Under the pieces are notes generated by a model that worked only from the letters and a program-made list of their open reading frames with translations, had not been told where the DNA came from and did no database searches. The position numbers and the translations under genes are program-made. This document shows positions 1-10,239 of a DNA stretch of 64,000 nucleotides, one piece after another. The stretch spans positions 2,757,875-2,821,874 of the forward strand of contig NC_133300.1 of assembly GCF_005239225.2 (NCBI RefSeq), given 5' to 3'. This DNA is from Populus alba (taxonomy: Eukaryota > Streptophyta > Magnoliopsida > Malpighiales > Salicaceae). The stretch's first letter is position 1. The number at the start of each line of letters is the position of its first letter.

Positions 1-167
1 ATTACCATTTGGCCAAGAGTAATGGTCTCCATTAGTGCGATTGTCTCTGCAGATATGATTTCTTGGTTGAAGAGTGCAGTTTCAAAAGACGAGCAAAATG
101 AAGAACCTACCAAGCATTTCTCAGGCCATTTGGCCCGCCAAACCTAAAGTGAAATAGATATGTTTAT

Positions 168-352
168 TTGTTTTTGTATTTTTAAAAATAATTTTTTATT
201 TACTTCAAATTAATATGTTTTTAGTATTTTCAAATTATTTTCATATAATGATATCAAAAATAATTTTTTAAAAAATAAAAAATACTATTAACATATATTT
301 TAATACAAAATATTATTTAAAAAACAATCGCAACCACAACCATACTGCTAAA
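168..352. repeat. AT-rich dispersed short element (MITE-like)
   Basis: About 180 bp of a family seen at least ten times here. The shared core reads roughly 'ttattttgatgtgctgatat' followed by 'caaaaataatttttt', then a run of AT and an end resembling 'aacaaccacaaccatac'. The copy at 60549-60730 is the same insertion carried by the segmental duplication. No coding capacity is visible. The class is inferred from size and copy number. Confidence 0.5.
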
Positions 353-512
353 CAAGCAGGAATCTACCCACCAAAGCTATCATAAAAAAAGAGTGCATAA
401 AAGGATTGAACAAAATCTAGGTAAACAAGGTAAGTGATATATCCGCCAAACTAGCATTTAGTGCTTAATTAACTGGTTGTTTTTTTCCCCATTAAAGCCA
501 TGCGATCCCTCC

Positions 513-521
513 TATATATAA
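513..521 (+). promoter_or_regulatory. TATA box of SCR1
   Basis: TATATATAA lies 103 bases upstream of the ATG at 624. Transcription starting about 30 bases downstream would give a leader of roughly 75-80 bases. This placement favours the ATG at 624 over the ATG at 500, which lies upstream of the TATA box. Confidence 0.5.
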
Positions 522-623
522 CACAGCAATCATCAAGAAGAACCTACGAAATATTTAGAGATAGAAACTCAAGCAATTGGCATTTGCAATCTAAAACATT
601 TTCTCAGAATCATCCCAGAAGAT

Positions 624-2857
624 ATGGAGAAGTCTTCTTCATTCATGTTGGCTTTTTTTGGTCGTGCTATTGCTGGCAGCATCTTGTTAGTCTCTCTCTC
701 TCTCTCTCTCTCAATTAGCGTATATATTTTATTTTATGCTAGATTGGTGGTTGATTTATGTCACTAGTTAGATCAATTTTTTTTAATATAAAAAAAATAT
801 TAAGATTATAGTAGCATTTAAAAAATAAGAAAAATTTAAAACTCAGATCTTCAACTTAATTAGATCCAATATAAGAGTAGTTAATTTAATAATATGATAA
901 AAAAAAAATGATAATAGATAAATCGAGCAAAAAATAGTAATAATTAACTATAAAAAATGCAATGTGAGTATCATGAAAATATATCTCCTGGTATTCTTAA
1001 AAGGGTTTTATGATCTTATTTCATAACAAAATTAAAATTAAATAAGAATATAATGACTATAGAAAGCGAGACATAAAAAAAATTAAAACTTAATTCCAAG
1101 TAAATCAAATATTGAATAATGAAATTGAATTTTTGTTATAAAAAAGAACAAAAAACCTACTCGGATCTACCCAGGTAGCCTGACAAATTCATGACTTGTT
1201 CATGACATTGGAATAACCTTATAGAAAGTAAATTGAATAACATAAAAAGCTTTATTGTTAAACCAACCCAATATTAAAAAGCAAAATCTAAAATAATTTT
1301 TTTTAAGAAAAAAATAAAGTTAACATATCAAACTCGTAACCTAATACATGAGATCAGGATAACCCTATAAAAAAATTAAAAAATAATGAAACAAAATCCC
1401 CAACAAACCCAATATTAAAGGATGAATAAAAAGAACCTAAAAAAGAAGCTAAATCAACTAGATTAACCTTCCAAACTTGTGATCTAGATTTCTGAGATTG
1501 GGATTAGCTCATAGAAGATAAACTTAATAAAATTATAAAACCAAACAAAATTCCATGAAGTGAGCAACTTATACTTATATTTGATTAATTAATTTAATTT
1601 AGTTAAAAAATAAAATCTCTTTAAAAAGAGATAAATTTAACAAAGAATTATAAATAAAAAGACTTAAGATAATCCAAGTCATTTTTAAAATTTATAGAAA
1701 ATCATACAAAAGGAAAATTAAAAAAAAAAAAAACCAACGGATATCAATATTTAATTAAATGAGTATTGAAAGATGAAATGAAAAAACAAGAGTCTAAAAA
1801 AAGAAGAAGAAAAAAAACAAGCAGGTGAATTTCTCACACCTAAACTGATCTCTCAAATTCGTAATCCATAAAATTATAAACTGGATTTTAATTAAGAAGT
1901 TCAATTCCTAACCAATTTAATATTGAAGGATGAAACCAAATCTAAAATAAGACAAATAGTAACCAAATCTAAAATAAGGTTGGAATTGAAGAAAAAGTTC
2001 TAATTTTATAAATTATTTAAAATGAGACAAATAATAAAAAAAAAAAACATGAACCAAATCTAAAATAAAAATAACAATGAAGGGTTGCTTTAACAATTTT
2101 GAGGGTCATGTGCAAAAATCGAGGTGAAGAGAGAAAAAACAAAAAACAAAGAAAAGATCATTGACCAAATCTAAGGTTAGCAAGCAAGATAAATCTAAAA
2201 ACATCAACAAACATTGTTTTTTTAGCTATAGTATTTGTCGTATATGCTGCATGTTTACTACGGAGTGATGGTAGCGCTAGCACGTGTGATGCATGCACCA
2301 ACTAATTTTATTTTTTATAATTTTTATTTTATATTTATTAAAAACACCGAATATTTCCTTATCCAACTTTATTATAATTAAAAAACCATAATGAAAATAC
2401 AAAAAAGCCTTTGAACACCAATTAAACAAAAATGTGTTTTCAAGGTAATATAGTCATTTCACCGTGTTTTTAAAAAATAAAAAATCTACTTATTCTAAGT
2501 TAATCTAAAAGTAACTAATGAATCTTGTAGAAAGATCATTTTACCTCAACTAGCTAGTTCATCATTTTTATTTTTATTTTTGAAGAGTAAAATAACCATT
2601 ATATTGTTTCAATAAACAATGAGTCCTCTCACAATAAATATTCTAGTTTTTGTCAATGAATCCTTTTTTATTTCCTGAAGAATACTATGTTGAGTAATAT
2701 TTTTGAAACATGAACAATTGCAGGTTCACACATGGTAGCAGCAAGAGGCCCAATTGCTGTGTTCAGCTGCCATGTCCCGCAAGACTGTGTGGGCAAAAAT
2801 TGCATGTGTGGAACATTTTGCACTTGTATGTTTAACAGATGCACTTGTAGTGTTTGA
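624..2857 (+). pseudogene. Small secreted cysteine-rich peptide gene SCR1, two exons, frame broken once
   Basis: I do not recognise the family by name. Exon 1 (624-685) starts MEKSSSFMLAF. Exon 2 (2724-2857) follows a canonical 'aattgcag' acceptor and encodes a basic tail with eight cysteines spaced C-X5-C-X4-C-X-C-X3-C-X-C-X4-C-X-C before TGA. The donor is 'gttag' at 686 and the intron is 2038 nt and AT-rich. The two exons total 196 nt, one base too many. A run of seven T at 653-659 puts the signal-peptide exon out of frame with the cysteine-rich exon. With one T fewer, exon 1 would read as a hydrophobic Leu/Val/Ala signal peptide and its phase would fit exon 2 exactly. No other ATG in the usable frame exists between the stop at 592 and the donor. 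It may be a pseudogene, an assembly error, or expressed by a route I cannot see. The mature peptide would be secreted; its role is unknown. Confidence 0.55.
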
Positions 2858-3084
2858 TATGTGGATGTAACAATAAACTAAATGTTTCAATAAAGTTCAA
2901 GCTACTAAGAATCTTGAATTTGAAGAGAATAGTACGGGAAATTATACTTTTTTTTCTTGAACTAAGCCATACATTAATTTTCTAATGATATTTTATTTGC
3001 ATTTTAATTTTCTTTTTTTATATTAATGATCATATTTTTCAAAGTAATTAAGGATCTCCACTTAAACTATGAAAACTTGAATTC

Positions 3085-3235
3085 CATGAAAATTATTTTA
3101 AATTATTTTTTATATATTTTTTGATCGTTTTGACATGCAAAATAATTTTTTAAAAATAATAATAAAAAATTATTATTTTAATATATTTTTAAGTGAAAAA
3201 CACTTCAAAACACAACTACTATTACACTCTCAAAT
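3085..3235. repeat. AT-rich dispersed short element (MITE-like)
   Basis: Same family as 168-352. It shows the 'gttttgacatgcaaaataat' core and ends near 'aacacaactactattacact', the usual terminus in this window. Confidence 0.45.
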
Positions 3236-3784
3236 ACCCCTTTGATCTCACATTCCTTTTTGATTAATTTTGTTTTTGTTTAAATAGGAAAAAAATGAAA
3301 GAGAGTTTGGTGAGGAAGGAAAGTTTTATAAGTAATGAAGTATATTTTCGAACGAAAACTACTAAATGAAGTATATCGGTCAAATGGCTATATAATTATT
3401 TGTAATACTACAGGGATTGATTAATCCGTTTTTTTAAACTAAAGGGTCTGGTCCATAATTAACTCACTTTAAATATTTACAAAAAAAAAGGTATTGAATG
3501 TTTATAAACACGTAGTATATTAAATAAAAAAATTCTAAAAGATTAATATAGAGAGCTGAGAATGAACCGCCCATCGTGAAATTTTAGGTTTTTTTTATAT
3601 ATAAAATCCAGATTTATTTATGAGATTATTTAGTACGAAAATTTGTGTTGCTTAGATTCTGTTCGAAGACCAAATGAATAAAATTATGAACAATAAAACT
3701 GATATTATTTCCATGTAGATCTTTTGATGTTTATATATGTTGATTGATTTGTTTGACAAGACACGTAATTTAAGGGTGATTATT

Positions 3785-4080
3785 TTCTATTCGATTCGGT
3801 TTTTATCAAAAACAAAATAACCAAACCGAATTTATAAAAAAAAAAACTGAAACCGGTTCAAACCGACTGGTTTTGGTGCGGTTCGCTTTTTTAAAACAAA
3901 ACCCGGTTCAAACTAATTTGCATGGTTTTTTCGGTTTTGCTCGGGTTTTTTTTTTTTCAGTTTGAGTTCGGTATAATTCGATTTGATTCTTTCAGTTTTA
4001 GGTTTATAAAATCAAAACCGAATCAGTTGGTTTTTTTTCATGATTCGGTTTTTTTTATTATTTTTTTTATTTTCTCAATT
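3785..4080. repeat. CGGTTT-rich dispersed repeat
   Basis: Repeated 'cggttt', 'aaaccggttcaaaccg' and complementary 'aaccgaa' words give many local inverted pairs. Similar sequence is common in plant genomes as short non-coding repeats. The family assignment is open. Confidence 0.4.
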
Positions 4081-5098
4081 TAATTATTTTTTTGCTCATT
4101 TTTAACGTAACTTTTCTAATTCCTTAATGATTGGGATTTGGATTTTGAATAAAAAAGACTTGTGGAAGTTAAAATTTTAGAATTGAATTAAAGAGTTGTT
4201 GAATAATTAGAAATTAAAATAATAAAAAAAAATTACTTGTGCAGAATCAGGGCCATCACCTTGTGATAGCTTGTGCAATGGCATGATGGCTTTGATATAA
4301 GTTTTTTTTTTAATGTTATTGAATTTTTCTAGGTGAGATCGAGTGGTCTAGTGTGTCAATAATGATAATGCTCTGGTGGGTTTTTATATATATATATATA
4401 GTTTTCAGACCCTGTTTAATTCAAGATTTGGGTTTTGAGTTTTGACCGGGTCACCGATTGCTCGAATTAATTTTTTTAAAAAATCAAAATGATGTTATTT
4501 TAGTAAAAAAAAATATAAAAATCAACAGGTTGCGACCAGGTCTTGTCAAGTCAACTAGGTCACCGAGTCATCCCACTAAGTTGCACCGGGTTTTTTCTTC
4601 TCCTGTTTTTTCTTCCATCCAGCCAGGTTCTAACCCCGAGTTGGCCGAGTTCCTGGTTGACCTGTCGGGTCAGGCTGGATTTCAAAACTATGTTTTTTTA
4701 TTTCTCCTCTCTCCTCTTTTTTTTTTTTTTTTTAATATTGAGTTGGGCTTGGTTGGCCCTTCTTCTCTCTTCTTCTCATCCAATCTCTCTCTTTTTTTTT
4801 TCTAAGTTTTTCTTTCTCCCTTCTCTTCAGGCTCGATTGAGCCAAGCCTTGTTAGGCTCAATTGGACCGTCCTCTCTCCTCTTCTCCCTTTCTTTCTAGA
4901 TAAAGTTGGGCTTTTTTATTTTGACTCTGTGTCATTAAGCAATATTCAAAGCAGAAAACACAAGCAAGCAACTGATATTTACGCTCTCTCAAGTAGTTTA
5001 AATCTTTATTCTATATAAGCATCTGGTGCTTAATTTTATTTTTTTTAATCTAGAAGAATACTATAACGAGTATATCTTGGAAATATGTAGGATTGTAG

Positions 5099-5385
5099 GT
5101 TCACACACTTTGGAGAAGCAAGAGGCCCAATGCTTGTTTTCAGTTGTAGAGTAGTCTATTTGAGATTGTGGTGGTAACAAAATGTTTTTTATATAGAAAT
5201 ATATTAAAATAAAATATTTTATTTTTTTAAAATTATTTTTGATATTAACACATCAAAAAAATATAAAAATATAAAAAAATTATTTTTAAAAAAATTATAA
5301 TTTTAAAATTTTAAAAATATGATTTACAACACATTTTCAAACTTGCTTGTAATATACCTTAAGACTGTGTAGGCAAAAATCACCT
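5099..5385 (+). pseudogene. Decayed SCR exon 2, split by an AT-rich insertion
   Basis: After 'attgtag' at 5092-5098, bases 5099-5150 match the start of the SCR cysteine exon ('gttcacacac...agcaagaggcccaat'). Small indels destroy the frame. The next homologous piece, 'agactgtgtaggcaaaaatc', appears at 5361. The 200 bases between are an AT-rich short element. The preceding 'gaagaatactat' also matches SCR intron sequence, so this is a remnant of a third SCR gene copy. Confidence 0.6.
5160..5355. repeat. AT-rich dispersed short element nested in the SCR relic
   Basis: It shows the family core ('atatattaaaataaaatatt', 'tttttgatattaacacatca') and sits exactly between two halves of the decayed SCR exon. 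Confidence 0.5.
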
Positions 5386-5953
5386 AGTAGAAGAAATCAG
5401 GAAATTGAGAGGTCCATTGGATTCGATGCTTGTAATTTTTCTTGAAAAACTGAGCTATACATTCGCTAATAATATTATATATTTCAAAATAGTCGAGGAT
5501 TTTTTATTAACCTGATTAATATTGTGATATTGAATTACATTTTAGGAGCATAGTTATTAAATCCGGTTCTAGAGTTGACCCGGCCAAAGAGTCGGGTTCC
5601 GGGTTTTATGAGTTGACCCGGGTTGACCCATAAAACCCAGGTTATTTAAGGGTCAGGTTATGTTAAAGATAAGAAATGGAAAAGGAAGGCAATGAAGTGG
5701 GGATCAGTGTGGCAGTCATGTTGTCGGTTGTTTTGTGCAGGGAAGGGACTCATCTCATCACTATCTCCTCACAAAGTTTATTTACCCTCTCTAACTTCAT
5801 CAAAGCAACCAAGTTGTCTCTTTTTTTTGAACGATCTGTTTTGTGCAAGGATGAACACGATATGTTGGAAGCTCAGAAGCACACTCATTGCTCTTGTTGC
5901 CTCTCTCTCTCCTGAAACTGTGAGTTTGGTCCCCCCCGCCCCTCGATGACTAA

Positions 5954-6136
5954 GACCTGCTAACGAAGAGGAAACGGGTGAGCGAAGAGCTTCATTTGCT
6001 TCTTCAAATCGGAGCTGTCAAAAGGAAAAACAAAATAGCTGACCAGCTCCTCGATTGGATGGGACTGGATAATGAAACGGATCGTACCCTTTTAGACAAT
6101 TTATATAATCACTTATATGATCTGTCTAAGGAGTAG
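5954..6136 (+). pseudogene. Unidentified coding fragment (C-terminal exon-like)
   Basis: An open frame of about 60 codons ends at TAG 6134-6136. It has protein-like composition: a basic KRKR start, an amphipathic Leu-rich middle (EELHLLLQIG) and an end reading QLLDWMGLDNETDRTLLDN. No ATG begins it, since the upstream stop is at 5951, so it would need a splice acceptor or is a broken piece of a captured gene. Codon use looks unlike the AT-rich surroundings. I do not recognise the protein. Confidence 0.35.
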
Positions 6137-6338
6137 GGGAGGATTCCCTTCAAATATCTAATCTATTCTTTTTTGCCTTCCCTAGGCTCACGTTCCAATT
6201 GCAGTCCTCCTACCAGCCATTTCTTAGCCATTTTTAGTTATCTTGCTTGGAAGTTTTCTTACATCCCCTTCAACGTCCCAGTTAACCTTCAATTTCCTTC
6301 AAGTTACAGTCATCAATAGTCAGGGCTAGAAGGAAGAA

Positions 6339-6470
6339 ATGGAACCCAACGCCAACCCTCAAGATCTCCAAATCCAGATCTTCAATCATCTCAAGCAGAC
6401 CCAACGCCAACCCTCAAGATCTTCAAACCCCGATCTTCAATCATCTCAAGCAGACCCAACTCCAAAACGC
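6339..6470 (+). repeat. 55-bp tandem repeat in a short open frame
   Basis: A 55-bp unit starting 'cccaacgccaaccctcaaga' is present at 6345 and 6400, with a third partial start at 6455. The ATG at 6339 opens a frame (MEPNANPQDLQIQIFNHLKQ). Because 55 is not a multiple of three, the second unit is read in another frame. This suggests a gene's first exon damaged by duplication. Confidence 0.5.
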
Positions 6471-6600
6471 CGGGTCTCGTCCGAGTTTGCCCGGGTCGCT
6501 CTGGTTATGGGTCGACCCGCCAAGTCGCCCAGGTTTTGCCAGGTCATTGCGCTCTTCGGTCTTTTGACAAACCCGGACCGGTCTAGCCACCGGGTCGGCC

Positions 6601-6660
6601 GGGTCCTAGGTCGATCCGCCGGGCCGGTCCGGGTCCTAGGTCGATCCGCCGGGCCGGTCC
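6601..6660. repeat. Perfect 30-bp direct repeat, two units, GC-rich
   Basis: Bases 6601-6630 and 6631-6660 are identical and begin gggtcctaggtcgatccgcc. They lie in a GC-rich patch (6470-6665) of 'gggtcgacccg'-like words that resemble the patch at 5560-5650. Confidence 0.8.
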
Positions 6661-6883
6661 GGCTTTAATAACTGTGGTTAGGAGAACTATCCTGAATTAA
6701 TCTAAAAAAATAAATGGATATCTTTTTTTTAATATAAAAAAAATTAATAGAATGATGGTCGAGTTTTTAACCCGGATCAAGTGTAGATCAAAGGGTCATT
6801 AATCAACTAATTAGTCAATTATTTTATTGACATTTTAGGTTCACATTTTTTTTATTTTCTACTGGAAATATAGAAGCATACTT

Positions 6884-7689
6884 GGGCTATATTTGTTTTC
6901 TGGAAATTGATTTCTAGAAAACTATTTTCCAACATTTCTTGTATTTGTTTATTATTAGAAAAGTTGGTCAACGAAAAACACTTTCCAAACAAAAAAAAAA
7001 TTTGGCGTGGTTTCCAGAAAAGTGTTTTTCTTTTATTTTGGGTGAAAAACACTTTCCAAAAGTTGTGAAAAATTTATAAATATCATATTATTTACTTATT
7101 ATAACAAATTTGATCCTCAAACTTTTGATTATATATATATATATTGTTTTGAATATTTGCTTTTCAATTTCATCCCTTAGAATTTAATTTTTATATTAAT
7201 TTTGGTTTTTACTTTTATAATTGTTATTTGCTTTTCCCTTATAAATTTTTAATTGAAATTTTTTATCTATCAAATTTGGTCCTTATTCTTTTGATTGTTA
7301 CTTATTTTATTTAAAATAATTTATGAAATATTAATTATTATTATTTTAATTTCTTCATCTTTTAATTTTTTAATTTTTTTGATTTGATCTCTATTATTTT
7401 GATTATTATTTATTTTATTTGAGATAATTTATGAAATTATATTTTTTTTTTCAATTTCATTCTCATTCAACTTTTTAATTTGTAAAATTTGTTTATTATT
7501 ATTTTAATAAACTAGAAAAAAAACATTAATAAGTTATTTTCCAGCTTATTTTCCATAACATAACCAAATACTGAAAAATACTTTTCAACTTATTTTTTTA
7601 ATCATTACCAAATATCAAAAAATAATTTTATTTTTTAAAAATTTATTTTTCAGAAAAAAAAATTCTTTCTAACAAATAAACGAGGCCTG
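6884..7689. mobile_element. TIR element, non-autonomous, copy 1
   Basis: About 0.8 kb with imperfect inverted ends: left 'gggctatatttgttttctgg', right complement 'ggcctcgtttatttgttaga'. The inside has many 'aaaacactttcc' words and Leu/Phe-rich AT sequence without a long frame. It aligns along its length with 41577-42387. It resembles non-autonomous DNA transposons; the superfamily is not determined. Confidence 0.6.
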
Positions 7690-9017
7690 ATTGGTACTGT
7701 TATGAAGTCTGAACTGCTACATGACAACCTTTCTCTTTTGATTGCTCTGCAGCTGGGCCATTCCAGCTAGGTATTGTTGCTTGTCAAAAGGGAAAGGCAT
7801 AATCTGTACGCTAATTTTCGTCATAAATCGATCACTCTGCTCACCACCAGTCATTTTCTTCATATTTCTGTACTTGTGTTGAACAATGCTTTCCATAGCA
7901 GGGTGGCCATTATGTTTTGGTCTAAGTTACACCGGCTAATGGCAATGTAGATTCCGTGTAAGCCACAGATTGATGGCAACTATGCTTGATGTCAGATTTT
8001 CTACACTCTCTTTTGTTTTTGAACATACCTCCATGAGAATCTGAGTAGAATAGAAATGAAAACAAGAGATTACTTTTCTTGGTGGTTCTATGTTCAGGAT
8101 TAAACTCGAGATATGGCCTATGCCTGAAAGAGACAACTGCACTGCCGGCCAAAGATGCAGCAGATTAGAAACCAAGATATCCAAAATGCTATGTTTTGTC
8201 CTCTGTCCAAGCAACAGATCCAGAGCTATAAATGAGATCTCAACTGAGTCAGATGTTTCCTTGCCCGTATTGTTATATCTGGAATTTGGAACTCTGTATA
8301 GCCAACATTTGAAACATATTTTGTTCTGTAAGTTGTGCTAAAGCAGTTGCCAGTGATCAGGGGCCTCATCACTCGATAAAGTGCATTTCAAGAATTATGG
8401 CCTAATTTCCACTGCATTTTGGTGAATTATGGCAGAAACTAATGCAATTTAGTGTACCTAATCCTGTTTCCAAGAGAAGCTCAAGATCCTTGGCACAAAT
8501 TTCCATTGAAATTAACATCTTAGCTTGGTAAGAAATGTTGGGAGGCTCAACTTGTAGGCAGGGAGGGGCTTTTCAGCTTCTTGGGATAACTTGTATACTT
8601 TTTAATAGTCACAAAAGAGTTATTACAACTCCAGCCATATATTATAAGACTCTCCAACATTAATGAGATATGAATGAAAGATTTACACTAGAACAAAATA
8701 ATTTAACCACACAGAGCTCATTTCATGCATTCATGTGCTAGATTTTTGAAGAACTCAATGGATGCTCAAATTAAAGATCCTTGATAGTACAGTGTTTCAC
8801 TTGAAAGTGAAAAACTGTAGAATCCTCCATCCCTTTTGAGTCACAAACCATGAAAAATATTGCCAAGACCCAAAACCAAAAAAGAAAATTAAACATGAAA
8901 CGGGAAATTGATAATTTGACCTCACAACTTAGCCTTGCTCTCAAATATATATCATAGGCTCTCCCTCTGTAATTCTTTAACTTTTCTTTCTCTACAAATT
9001 AACAACAACAACAGTAT
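7690..9017. other. Intergenic, CNL 3'-flank relic, no gene seen
   Basis: Bases 8085-8345 match the 3' non-coding exon of CNL genes A and C (see 26209). Bases 8690-8780 resemble 27965-28030. Nothing else is recognised. Short open frames on both strands lack protein-like features. Confidence 0.5.
8085..8345 (+). repeat. Relic of CNL 3'-UTR exon
   Basis: It begins 'atgttcaggattaaactcga' and shares 'aagcaacagatccagagc' and 'ttggaactctg' with the segments downstream of genes A and C. No CNL coding sequence remains beside it, so it marks a lost copy or a separate dispersal of this segment. Confidence 0.5.
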
Positions 9018-10139
9018 TCAAGGTAAAGACTCCTCTTGGCTTTCTTCATATCCCTCCTGGCTCTCATACTCCTCCATGGTGTTGAATTCATTAGGGTTCT
9101 CATCATTTCCATATGAACCTTGATTTTGAGTGCTTACCTTCCCTGACACGTACTCGTTAGCAGGGTAATAATTCTCATTCTTCACATTGATATAGTACTT
9201 ACCACCCTCCAAGAACCTTGTGTCACTCATTCCTTGTCTCTCAGTATTCTTCACATTGTTAGGGTACCTACCACCCTCCATGAACCTTGTGTCACTCATC
9301 CCTTGTCTCTCAGTACTCTTCACATGGTAATAATACTTACCACCCTCCATGAATCTTGTGTCACTCATCCCTTGTCTCTCTGTCTCATAGCCATTGTTAT
9401 TATAGTTTGTGGTATAGCCATTGTTGTTGTAGTTGTATTTGTTGGTGTTGCCATTGTTGTTGTAGTTGTTGGTGTAGCCATTCTCATTATTTTGATTCCC
9501 TGTTTCGTAGCTTTCACCAGCTAGTTTGTAGCCATTGTTGTAATAGTTGTTGGTGTAGCCATTGCTGTTTTGATTGCCTGACTCATATCTAGCACTGCCA
9601 ACTTTGTAGCCATTGTTGTTGTAATTGCTAGTGTAGCCATTGTTGTTTTGATTGCCTGTCTCATATCTAGCACTGCCAACTTTGTAGCCGTTGTTGTTGT
9701 AGTTGCTAGTGTAGCCATTGTTGTTATTGTTGCTATTTTCATACTTCTTGTCAAAGGGCACACCATCTAGTTCTTCATTCAAAAGCTCATTTTCATCAAC
9801 GGCAGTGGTGGTGGTGGTGGTGGTTGAAGTCTCCTTACGAGGGGAAGTTCCCGAGCCCTCACCGAAAAGGCCATAGCCCTTCTCAATCTCGCCGAGGACC
9901 GGTGCTGGTGCTGGTGCTAGTAATGGCACATCTGGTAGAAAGTCTATTGCTGGAGCTGGAGCTGGTGCTAATGTAGGTGCTTGAATTGGTACTGAAGAAA
10001 TGGTGGATTCTTTCTTACCATTGTTGTCTGTGATGGTATAATGTGTGAACTTACTAAAGAACGTGCTCTCTCTAGCTTGGATAGAGGAGAAAATCACTAG
10101 AAAAAAGAAGAAAAACACCTGCTTACCAAAAGAAGCCAT
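9018..10139 (-). CDS. E6-like secreted cell-wall protein
   Basis: Intact single-exon gene of 373 aa. The ATG at 10139 is preferred over an upstream in-frame codon at 10157 because it starts a clean signal peptide (residues 1-22, MASFGKQVFFFFFLVIFSSI then QA). An Ala-Pro rich stretch follows (about 52-82, with APAPAP motifs), then an acidic segment (115-130). Next come Asn/Tyr/Gly repeats of about 31 aa (138-250, motif NNNGYTSNYNNNGYK). Three repeats of about 23 aa carry TERQGMSDTRF (253-320), and the tail is acidic. This order matches the plant protein E6 family, described from cotton fibre and thought to act in the cell wall. The biochemical role is unknown. The Asn/Tyr repeats are likely variable in number. 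A TATA box lies about 80 bases upstream. It is unrelated to the immune receptor cluster. Confidence 0.88.
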   Translation of the reverse strand: MASFGKQVFFFFFLVIFSSIQARESTFFSKFTHYTITDNNGKKESTISSVPIQAPTLAPAPAPAIDFLPDVPLLAPAPAPVLGEIEKGYGLFGEGSGTSPRKETSTTTTTTTAVDENELLNEELDGVPFDKKYENSNNNNNGYTSNYNNNGYKVGSARYETGNQNNNGYTSNYNNNGYKVGSARYESGNQNSNGYTNNYYNNGYKLAGESYETGNQNNENGYTNNYNNNGNTNKYNYNNNGYTTNYNNNGYETERQGMSDTRFMEGGKYYYHVKSTERQGMSDTRFMEGGRYPNNVKNTERQGMSDTRFLEGGKYYINVKNENYYPANEYVSGKVSTQNQGSYGNDENPNEFNTMEEYESQEGYEESQEESLP

Positions 10140-10218
10140 TAGAGAAATGACTAACAAGAGATCAAGAAAATTCTATTTAGGCTTCTCTTGCATTGTTTGA
10201 AGCTTCATCTCCCGTAGT

Positions 10219-10226
10219 CTTTTATA
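10219..10226 (-). promoter_or_regulatory. TATA box of the E6-like gene
   Basis: On the minus strand this reads TATAAAAG, 80 bases upstream of the ATG. It predicts a leader of about 50 bases. Confidence 0.6.
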
Positions 10227-10239
10227 GACTATCGAGCAT

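Larger units (their letters stand above)
1..2903. repeat. Segmental duplication, copy 1 (SCR block)
   Basis: The first 2.9 kb recurs almost base for base at 60386-63295. Most differences are homopolymer or CT-repeat length changes. The block carries the whole SCR gene with its promoter and intron. Homology stops just after the SCR stop codon because an LTR was inserted there in the other copy. The left edge lies outside the window. Confidence 0.9.
2904..4900. other. Intergenic, no gene seen
   Basis: AT-rich sequence with an AT-rich short element (3085-3235), a CGGTTT-rich low-complexity repeat (3785-4080), a TA microsatellite (4388-4400) and a stretch rich in 'gggtcaccg' and CT tracts (4440-4900). 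Open frames across the CT tracts are compositional and show no protein-like features. Confidence 0.6.

Noticed and set aside
500..718. 72-codon frame starting at ATG 500 (repeated at 60885)
   Set aside because: Its ATG lies upstream of the TATA box and the frame has no signal peptide or composition bias; the ATG at 624 fits the promoter and the cysteine exon better.
4458..4899. Overlapping frames of about 115 codons
   Set aside because: They run through CT and T tracts; the Ser/Phe/Leu-rich translation is compositional.
9234..9592. Plus-strand frames rich in Cys, Ser and Val
   Set aside because: They are antisense shadows of the Asn/Tyr repeats of the E6-like gene.
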